A stretch of DNA of 11,444 nt from JBGOUV01 sp041477815 (GTDB lineage: Bacteria; Acidobacteriota; Terriglobia; Bryobacterales; JACQDG01): the NCBI GenBank assembly GCA_041477815.1, contig JBGOUV010000224.1, forward strand, positions 1 to 11,444, read 5' to 3'. Under the pieces are notes generated by a model. That model worked only from the letters and a program-made list of their open reading frames with translations, made no database searches and was not told where the DNA came from. Below are positions 1 to 5,953 of the stretch, piece after piece (position 1 is the first letter of the stretch; each line of letters begins with the position of its first letter). A program made the position numbers and the translations under genes.

Positions 1-1370
1 CCAACTTCGCGTGGACCCTCAATACGGGATACCTGGTGCTCTTTATGCAGGCCGGGTTCGCCCTGCTGACGTGCGGGCTGGTGCGCAAGAAGAACGCCGC
101 CCACCTCATGATGCTGAACTTCGCGGCGTACGTCTTCGCCTTCCTGGCGTATTACGCGTTGGGCTACGCCTTCCAGTTCGGCGCCGTCGCGGTGAATGCG
201 GCTCCGACCAATCTGGGGGGCACTCCGACGCTGAATGGGTTCCTGATCGGAGGCGGCCAGTGGGGATTCTTGGGCGGCAAGGGCTTCTTCCTGGCCGGCC
301 CCGCGTACGACGCCGGCAGCAATTGCCTGACGCTGTTTGAGGTCGTGTTCATGGAGACCGCCGGGTACATCATTGTCGGCGCGATCTGTGAGCGGATCAC
401 CTTCTGGGCGTTTCTCCTTTGCGAGCTGTTCATGGGCGCCATCCTCTACCCCATCTTTGGCTGCTGGGTCTGGGGCGGCGGCTGGCTCTCGCAGCTCGGC
501 GCCACTATGAATCTGGGCCACGGGTACGTGGACTTCGCCGGATCTTCGGTGGTGCACGCCGTGGGAGGCTTCTGCGCCATGGCGCTGGCCATGATCCTCG
601 GTCCGCGTCTGGGCAAGTATGGCGCGGACGGCAAGCCGCGAGCCTTCCCGGCGCACAATATCGTGTTTGTTGTAACCGGGACATTCATTCTCCTGTTCGG
701 GTGGATGGGGTTCAATCCCGGCTCGACTCTCGGCGCCACCGACCTTCGCATCTCGGTCATTGCCGTGAACACCAATCTCGCTGCGGTGGTCGGCTCGGCG
801 ACCGCGATGCTCTTCTGGTACCTGAAGTTCGGGAAACCCGACATCACCATGGCCTGCAATGGGATGCTCGCCGGGCTGGTCGCCATTACCGCCCCCTGCG
901 CCTTCGTGTCGGCAACCTCCTCCGTCATCATCGGTTTTCTCGCTGGAATCGTGGTCTGTGTGGGGGTCCTCTTTAATGAGCGAGTGACCAGGATCGACGA
1001 CCCCTGCGGGGCTATCTCGGTGCACGGCTTCTGCGGCTTTCTGGGAGCGATCTCGGTCGGCATCTTCGCCGACGGCACTTATGGCGCCGGATGGAACGGC
1101 GTCGGAGCGGCGACGTACCTCGGGCAAGCGGGCCGAGGGGTTACCGGCTTGCTCTACGGGGATTCGCGCCAGTTTATGGTCCAACTGGGCGGGGCGACCT
1201 TGTGTGTAGTCTGGGCGTTCGGGGTGACCTATGTTGTTTTCAAGATCGTGAATGCGATCAAAACCATGCGCGTGACACCCGAGGTCGAACTGGAAGGGCT
1301 CGATGTGCCCCAGTTTGGGCTCCTGAGCTATCCGGAAGACGCGGTCGTCACTACCCGCGCCGGTTCTTAG
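1..1370 (+). CDS. amt: Ammonium transporter (Amt/MEP/Rh family), 5' end missing
   Basis: Inner-membrane channel that carries ammonium or ammonia into the cell. The reading frame is already open at base 3 and encodes the first membrane helix (NFAWTLNTGYLVLFMQ), so the true start lies left of the window; the GTG at 36 is internal. Numbering from that GTG, the family signature is DFAGSSVVHAVGG with Asp166 and pore His174, and the second pore histidine is His330 in SVHGFCGF, giving the twin-His pair. FNPGSTLG and the CNGMLAGLV segment are also typical. A glycine-rich insert (GGGQWGFLGGKGFFL, about residues 72-86) resembles the longer Amt subclass rather than E. coli AmtB. The rest is strongly hydrophobic, as expected for 11 helices, with a short cytoplasmic C-tail. 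It is followed after 38 bases by the PII gene, the usual partner that blocks the channel when nitrogen is plentiful. Confidence 0.96.
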   Translation, partial: NFAWTLNTGYLVLFMQAGFALLTCGLVRKKNAAHLMMLNFAAYVFAFLAYYALGYAFQFGAVAVNAAPTNLGGTPTLNGFLIGGGQWGFLGGKGFFLAGPAYDAGSNCLTLFEVVFMETAGYIIVGAICERITFWAFLLCELFMGAILYPIFGCWVWGGGWLSQLGATMNLGHGYVDFAGSSVVHAVGGFCAMALAMILGPRLGKYGADGKPRAFPAHNIVFVVTGTFILLFGWMGFNPGSTLGATDLRISVIAVNTNLAAVVGSATAMLFWYLKFGKPDITMACNGMLAGLVAITAPCAFVSATSSVIIGFLAGIVVCVGVLFNERVTRIDDPCGAISVHGFCGFLGAISVGIFADGTYGAGWNGVGAATYLGQAGRGVTGLLYGDSRQFMVQLGGATLCVVWAFGVTYVVFKIVNAIKTMRVTPEVELEGLDVPQFGLLSYPEDAVVTTRAGS

Positions 1371-1408
1371 GCGGGCACCATAATTTTGAAGCGTAAGGAT
1401 CCAAACCT

Positions 1409-1747
1409 ATGAAGAAAGTCGAAGCAATCATCCAACCGTTCAAGTTGGAGGACGTCCGCGAGGCCATCAAGAACATCGGGGTCGATGGGATGACCATCTC
1501 GGACGTGCGGGGCCACGGGCGGCAGAAGGGCCACAAGGAAGTCTATCGGGGTCAGGAATACACCGTCGATCTGCTTCCCAAGGTGAAGATCGAAGTAGTG
1601 TTGCCCGACGGCCGGGTGGACGAGTTCGTCAAAGCGCTCGGCGACGCCGCGCGCACCGGCAAGCTGGGTGACGGCAAGATCTTCATCAGCAATGTCGACG
1701 ACGCCATCCGCATCCGCAACAACGATCGGGGCGAAGGGGCGCTGTAG
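1409..1747 (+). CDS. glnK: Nitrogen regulatory protein PII (GlnK/GlnB family)
   Basis: Small trimeric signal protein that senses 2-oxoglutarate and ATP/ADP and controls nitrogen uptake and assimilation. The 112 residues match the family's usual length. The T-loop reads GRQKGHKEVYRGQEY with Gln39, Tyr46 and Tyr51; Tyr51 is the known uridylylation site in proteobacterial PII proteins. The second signature, TGKLGDGKIF, is at residues 83-92 and contains Lys90. Arg101 and Arg103 near the C-terminus match the nucleotide-binding arginines. ATG at 1409 is chosen because AAGGA lies nine bases upstream and MKKVEAIIQPFKLEDV is the canonical N-terminus. Being next to amt argues for a GlnK role (channel blocking), and being next to glnD argues that it is modified by uridylylation. 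GlnB and GlnK cannot be told apart by sequence alone, so the symbol rests on context. Confidence 0.97.
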   Translation: MKKVEAIIQPFKLEDVREAIKNIGVDGMTISDVRGHGRQKGHKEVYRGQEYTVDLLPKVKIEVVLPDGRVDEFVKALGDAARTGKLGDGKIFISNVDDAIRIRNNDRGEGAL

Positions 1748-1750
1748 CGG

Positions 1751-4153
1751 TTGGATTCGATCCAGGAGCAATTCCTCGCGAGCGGTGACGCCCTGGCCGC
1801 GATTCGCGGGCGATCGGAGGCCGTGGACCAGGCGGCCATTGGTTTGTTCGACCGCCTGTTTGGGGAAGGGAGGGCCTCCGGCATCGCCCTGGTAGCAGTA
1901 GGTGGGTACGGCCGGCGCGAGCTGTTTCCCCAGTCCGACGTGGACCTGCTGTTTCTGGTGGAGAAGCAGGCGGCAGCGTCGGCGGCCCGCGAGTCGATCT
2001 CCGCTTTTCTGCGGGACCTCTGGGATGGGGGGATGCACGTTTCGCAGTCGGTCCATACCCCGGCCGAGTGCGCCACCCTCACCCCCGGCAACACCGAGTT
2101 GAGCATCAGCCTGCTGGACCGCCGGTTCCTGGCCGGCGACCGCCTCCTGTATGACAAGCTGGAAGAGCGGCTGCCCAATTTCTTCGCGCGGGAGGGCGCC
2201 GCGCTGCTGCGCGAGCTGGGTCAGTTGACCCGGTCCCGCTACGACAAGCACGGCCACACCATCTACCACCTGGAGCCCCACGTCAAGGATGCTCCCGGCG
2301 GGTTGCGCGATGTACATTTGATCGGCTGGATCGGGGGGATCACGCGCGTGGTCCCGGAGGATTCCACCGCCGAGCTGGCTGCCGCCCGCCGGTTCCTGTT
2401 CGGCGTCCGGTGCCACCTGCACTATTTCAACCAGCGCGACAGCAACCTGCTCACTTTCGAGCACCAGGAGCGGATCGCCGGCGACGATGCGGCCGGCTGG
2501 ATGCGGGATTACTACCGCCACGTGCGGGTGGTCCACCGGGTGGCCTCCCGGCTGTTAGACGAAAACGCCACGCCGCCGCACTCCCTGTTCACCCTCTTTC
2601 GGGACCGCCAAGCGCGGCTCTCGAATGCAGACCTCGCGGTGGCGCGGGGGATGGTCTACGTGCGGCACCCCGAGGCCCTGGAGCGCGACTCGGCGCTGCT
2701 GCTGCGCCTGTTTGAGTTTCTGGCGCGCCACGGGATCCCGGCGGCCCCGGAGACCGAGCGCCGCGTGGCCCGGGCCGTCTCGAGCTTCCGCTGGGAAGGG
2801 CCGCTCTGGCCGGCCGTGGCCGCTATTCTGCGTCTGCCCCACGCCTACCAGGCCCTCACCACCATGCGCGAGACCGGCCTGCTGGGCCACGTGTTCCCGG
2901 AGTACGAGCGCATCGATTGCCTGGTGACCCGCGACTTCTACCATCGCTATACGGTGGACGAGCACTCGCTCCGTACGATCAAGACGCTACGGGAGCTGCG
3001 CCGCACCGATGAGGATCTCCTCACCCGTCACTTCGCCGAGCTGCTGGAGGAGACCGAGCAACCCGAGGTGCTGCTGTTCGCCCTGCTGTTCCACGACGTG
3101 GGCAAGGGCAGCGGCCGGGACCACGTGGAGGCGGGGATGGACCTGACCGAGGGGGCCATGGAGCGGATCGGCATGCCCGACGCCGATCGTGAGATGGTGC
3201 GCTTCCTGATCCACCGCCACCTGGAGATGTCCGAGACCATGACCCGGCGCGACCTCGGCGATCCGGCGACCGCCGCGGCCTTCGCCGGGAAGGTGGCGAC
3301 CCTGGAGCGGCTGCGCAAACTCACCCTGCTCACTTACGCCGACATTTCGGCGGTGAACCCGGAGGCCCTCACCCCTTGGCGCAAGAACCTGTTGTGGCAG
3401 CTTTATGTGGCAACCCACAACCAGCTCACCCGGGAGATGGAAGCCGACCGCATCGAGGCCGGTCCGGCCTTTGCCCAGGGCCTGCCGACGCGCTACCTGC
3501 GCACCCACACGCCGGAGCAAGTCCAGGAGCACGCCAAGCTGGAGGCCGCCTACCGCCAGAAGGGTGTAGCCATCAGCCTGACCCGCCGGCATTCGCTGCA
3601 CGAGCTGGTGGTGCTGGCGTCGGACCGCCCGTTCCTGTTCGCGTCGATCGCGGGCACGGTATCGTCGTTCGCCCTGAACATCCTGCGGGCCGAGGCGTTC
3701 TCGAACAAAGAGGGCATGGTGCTCGACACCTTTGTCTTTGCCGATCCGAACCGCAGCCTGGAGCTCAACCCGGGCGAAGCCGACCGCCTGAGCCAAACTC
3801 TGGAGCACGTCCTGACGGGCAAGATCGAGGTGCAGGAGCTGCTGCAAAAGCGTCCCCCGCCCTCCACCTGGCGCCGGCCGCGCATCCCCCGCCAGATCAC
3901 CTTCGACAACCAGACGTCGCCCCACTCGACCCTTTTCCACGTCATCACCGAGGACCGCTCCGGCCTGCTCTACGACCTGGCCAGCACGGTGTCGTTCCAC
4001 GGCTGCAATATCGACGTGGTCCTGATCGACACCGAGGGACACAAGGCGATCGACGTGTTCTACGTGCAGTCGGGGGGCGGCAAGCTGTCCGACGATAAGG
4101 CGCGGGAGATGTGCCGGGAGTTGGAACAAGCCTGCGCGGGGGAGAGGGAGTAG
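1751..4153 (+). CDS. glnD: Bifunctional PII uridylyltransferase / uridylyl-removing enzyme
   Basis: Cytoplasmic glutamine sensor that adds UMP to PII when glutamine is low and removes it when glutamine is high. It has 800 residues; E. coli GlnD has about 890. Domains in order: a nucleotidyltransferase with GGYGRRELFPQSDVDLLFL (Gly51-Gly52; metal-binding Asp63 and Asp65); a central linker helix region; an HD hydrolase with His405 (DEHSL), His448-Asp449 (FHDVGKGSGRDH) and His488 (HRHLEM); and two ACT domains at about residues 614-667 (LASDRPFLFASIAGTV) and 727-785 (ITEDRSGLLYDLAST). All expected catalytic residues are present, so both activities look intact. The start is TTG at 1751. An in-frame stop (the glnK TAG at 1745-1747) leaves room for only one further codon upstream, and the next in-frame GTG is at codon 25. 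A GAAGG-like element about 12 bases upstream is a modest ribosome binding site; translational coupling to glnK is likely. Confidence 0.95.
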   Translation: MDSIQEQFLASGDALAAIRGRSEAVDQAAIGLFDRLFGEGRASGIALVAVGGYGRRELFPQSDVDLLFLVEKQAAASAARESISAFLRDLWDGGMHVSQSVHTPAECATLTPGNTELSISLLDRRFLAGDRLLYDKLEERLPNFFAREGAALLRELGQLTRSRYDKHGHTIYHLEPHVKDAPGGLRDVHLIGWIGGITRVVPEDSTAELAAARRFLFGVRCHLHYFNQRDSNLLTFEHQERIAGDDAAGWMRDYYRHVRVVHRVASRLLDENATPPHSLFTLFRDRQARLSNADLAVARGMVYVRHPEALERDSALLLRLFEFLARHGIPAAPETERRVARAVSSFRWEGPLWPAVAAILRLPHAYQALTTMRETGLLGHVFPEYERIDCLVTRDFYHRYTVDEHSLRTIKTLRELRRTDEDLLTRHFAELLEETEQPEVLLFALLFHDVGKGSGRDHVEAGMDLTEGAMERIGMPDADREMVRFLIHRHLEMSETMTRRDLGDPATAAAFAGKVATLERLRKLTLLTYADISAVNPEALTPWRKNLLWQLYVATHNQLTREMEADRIEAGPAFAQGLPTRYLRTHTPEQVQEHAKLEAAYRQKGVAISLTRRHSLHELVVLASDRPFLFASIAGTVSSFALNILRAEAFSNKEGMVLDTFVFADPNRSLELNPGEADRLSQTLEHVLTGKIEVQELLQKRPPPSTWRRPRIPRQITFDNQTSPHSTLFHVITEDRSGLLYDLASTVSFHGCNIDVVLIDTEGHKAIDVFYVQSGGGKLSDDKAREMCRELEQACAGERE

Positions 4154-4168
4154 GTTTCGGACCGCCAT

Positions 4169-4184
4169 GCCGCCGTGCGGCGGC
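4169..4184. other. GC-rich hairpin after glnD
   Basis: GCCGCC, a GTGC loop, then GGCGGC form a perfect 6-bp stem in the short convergent gap between glnD and the flavoprotein remnant. There is no T-run on either side, so it is not a convincing intrinsic terminator. It could still slow polymerase or protect the 3' ends of transcripts. Confidence 0.3.
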
Positions 4185-4216
4185 GGGTGAAGAAGTTGGG
4201 GCTGAGGATCATCCTG

Positions 4217-4426
4217 CTAGCGGACAGACCTGGGAGGGGTCGCCGCCGGGGAAGTCTGGTTGACGACGTTGCTGGGCGCAACCGGGCCGGACTGGTTGGC
4301 CGTTTGTCCCGGGAGGTTCATCCCAAAGACCGTGTTGAGGGTGTTGATAGACGACTTGTACGCCCCATCCGTCCAGCCCGACCTCTGCGGGTTGTAGGAT
4401 TCACCCACTAGTGAAATCCGCTTCAC
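4217..4426 (-). pseudogene. Out-of-frame C-terminal end of the flavin amine oxidase
   Basis: In a different minus-strand frame from the body of the gene, the sequence reads VKRISLVGESYNPQRSGWTD, then GAYKSSINTL, and stops at 4217. LVGE followed by GW-[TV]-[DE]-GA and a Ser is the conserved C-terminal FAD-contact motif of amine oxidases and belongs directly after the IQPIP segment that ends the main frame. Removing one base in the CCCGGG at 4426-4431 joins the halves into a 498-residue protein (429 + 69), a normal family length. The last 35 residues or so are rich in Pro, Asn, Gln, Ser and Thr, with no recognised function. Either the gene is a recent pseudogene, the base is a sequencing error in a GC run, or there is frameshifting; I favour the first two. 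Confidence 0.75.
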
Positions 4427-5714
4427 CCGGGATCGGTTGGATGGCCCAACTGGCGATTTGCATCGTCGAAAACGGCGACCCGGCTCGCACGAAGTGCCAT
4501 CCGCCGGGCCAGATCTGAACATGGGTCTTGAGCGGATTCGGGATGCTGACACCTGGGAACAGGTAGTCGAGGTTGCGCTTGATCTCCGCTTCCACGGCTG
4601 GAATCCCGCGTTGGGCCGTCTGCTCCCAAAAATTCACGCACTGCAGATCGTCGTCGTAGACGGAGCGAGTAACCTTCTGATCGGCGGCATAGGGGTTGAT
4701 GGGAATCTCGATGGCATTCAGGCAGGACTCCGTGGTCCAAGCCCGGCGCACGTCCTTGCCCGGCACCGCGCCGATCCACCAGGCTTGCGGCCACCACTGG
4801 GTGATGGTCGCGACCTTGATGCCGGTCAGATCCTGAAACTGCGGCATAGCCTGAATCTGCTGGGCGATGCCCCCCTGGATGAACTTGAAGCCCTCGGAAT
4901 CGACGGCGATCACCAGGCGAGGGGCGTTGACGAGGTAGCCGGGGGTGGTCAGAATGTAGTGACCGCCGGCCTTCGAAATGTCCGACACCGGCTGCGACCG
5001 GAAGATGCGCACGCCACTGGCAAGGGTCCGCTGCTCCATACCGCGGATGAACGCGGACATGCCGCCCACGGGGTAGCTGGGAGTGCAGCACACGTCCCAA
5101 TCTTCGTCCAGGAACTGCAGGTACGCCTTGGCGCTCAGCGGGTACGTGAAGTCGCCGCGGAAGCGGAACACGTCGGTCAGGAAGTGATACTGCTCCACGC
5201 CGGCCACCCTGCGCACGTAGGAACGGAAGTCGGGGTAGTTGTCTACGTTGGCGCGCTCCGGTCCGAAGCGCAGCTTGTCGTAGAGGACGGTTTCGGATTC
5301 GGAATCCGGCACCTGGGGGTAGGCCAGGTTATTCATCGTGTCCGAATCGTAAGTGAAGAAACCCCGGGCGCTGAAGCGATCGTCGCGGTAGGGCGCGACC
5401 TCCAGCGTGATGCCCAGTTCGGCGGCCAGGTTGAAAACCACGGTCTGGGTCTCCATGACGCGCAAAGCGCCGGTGCCATACAGCGGACCATTGGGAGTGC
5501 GCGAGACGTCATGGACACGCCCACCCAACTGGTCTTCCTTTTCAAACAGGCATACATTCGCGTGCAGGGTTGGCCCCAACCGGAAGGCCGTGTGCAATCC
5601 ACCGGCGCCTCCTCCGATTATCGCGACCTGGCAATCGATGGTTTGCACGGGTGGTGGCGCGGCCATCAACCACGCAGGTAGGACTGCGGCACAGTACAGG
5701 ATTCTCTTCAGCAT
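4401..5714 (-). CDS. Exported FAD-dependent amine-oxidase-like protein, 3' end frameshifted
   Basis: Flavoprotein oxidoreductase of the amine oxidase group (monoamine, polyamine or amino-acid oxidases); substrate unknown. The open frame gives 437 residues from ATG at 5714. Residues 1-19 form a Sec-type signal peptide (MLKRILY, hydrophobic core, then LMAA), so the product probably acts outside the cytoplasm. The FAD-binding Rossmann motif is IIGGGAGGL (Gly34, Gly36, Gly39), followed by the acidic end of the second strand (FEKED, Glu58) and the family LGGRV motif (Gly64-Gly65-Arg66). The mid-protein PVGGMSAFIRGME and LVIAVDSEG segments also fit the fold. The frame ends abruptly at PIPGEADFTSG. 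The expected C-terminal flavin-contact motif is missing here but found in the adjacent frame (4217-4426). A longer start at 5930 would add a Lys/Arg-rich stretch unlike any exported protein, so 5714 is preferred. It is convergent to glnD and divergent from the 5954 gene. Confidence 0.8.
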   Translation of the reverse strand: MLKRILYCAAVLPAWLMAAPPPVQTIDCQVAIIGGGAGGLHTAFRLGPTLHANVCLFEKEDQLGGRVHDVSRTPNGPLYGTGALRVMETQTVVFNLAAELGITLEVAPYRDDRFSARGFFTYDSDTMNNLAYPQVPDSESETVLYDKLRFGPERANVDNYPDFRSYVRRVAGVEQYHFLTDVFRFRGDFTYPLSAKAYLQFLDEDWDVCCTPSYPVGGMSAFIRGMEQRTLASGVRIFRSQPVSDISKAGGHYILTTPGYLVNAPRLVIAVDSEGFKFIQGGIAQQIQAMPQFQDLTGIKVATITQWWPQAWWIGAVPGKDVRRAWTTESCLNAIEIPINPYAADQKVTRSVYDDDLQCVNFWEQTAQRGIPAVEAEIKRNLDYLFPGVSIPNPLKTHVQIWPGGWHFVRAGSPFSTMQIASWAIQPIPGEADFTSG

Positions 5715-5953
5715 GGGCACTTCATTAGTGCAGGCAGTATTCTCAGCGAGCTCTCTCAAACCGGAATTGCCATTGTGACCTAACGGTTTTAAGGAAGTAC
5801 ACGCCGGCGTGCATTTTTCGGAGCCGTTGTTTTCTTCCCTGGAAGGCCCATTACGTCTAGTACACTTCCGAGCGGCCCTTTCCGGTCCGCTGCCTCGCTT
5901 CCTCTTTCTTTCCTTGCTTTTCCCCACCATCTGATCTAAATTAGTTCCAGCAG
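5715..5953. promoter_or_regulatory. Divergent intergenic region between flavoprotein and glycosidase genes
   Basis: This 239-bp stretch separates two divergent genes and must hold both promoters. It is less GC-rich than the genes. It contains a 12-bp perfect palindrome (5800-5811) followed by a T5 run, and a pyrimidine-rich tract (5898-5925). For the plus gene, TTGCTT (5914-5919) and TAAATT (5937-5942), 17 bases apart, are a weak sigma-70-like pair, which would leave a very short leader with no evident Shine-Dalgarno before ATG 5954. For the minus gene no clear -35/-10 pair is visible; a GAAG lies a few bases before the ATG. No credible small gene was found. Confidence 0.45.
5800..5811. repeat. 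12-bp perfect palindrome, candidate operator
   Basis: CACGCCGGCGTG is its own reverse complement. It sits about 86 bp upstream of the flavoprotein start and 142 bp upstream of the glycosidase start. Its central place in a divergent region fits a dimeric regulator site, though GC-rich palindromes of this length can occur by chance. Confidence 0.4.

Noticed and set aside
1367..2536. Long minus-strand open frame across glnK and glnD
   Set aside because: It is antisense to two well-recognised genes and has no domain of its own.
2987..4168. 393-codon minus-strand open frame opposite the glnD HD and ACT domains
   Set aside because: It is a shadow of glnD; composition is typical of antisense GC-rich frames.
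4169..4184. Rho-independent terminator for glnD
   Set aside because: The hairpin is good but no T-run follows on either strand, so it is listed only as a hairpin.
4217..4440. Programmed +1 frameshift site in the flavoprotein gene
   Set aside because: No slippery stop-codon arrangement or stimulatory element is evident at CCCGGG; mutation or sequencing error is simpler.
4437..5681. 414-codon plus-strand open frame opposite the flavoprotein
   Set aside because: It is a mirror of a GC-rich gene; the protein shows no recognisable motif, while the minus strand has clear FAD motifs.
5715..5930. N-terminal extension of the flavoprotein reading frame up to 5930
   Set aside because: The added stretch is Lys/Arg-rich and low in structure, and it would bury the clear signal peptide starting at 5714.
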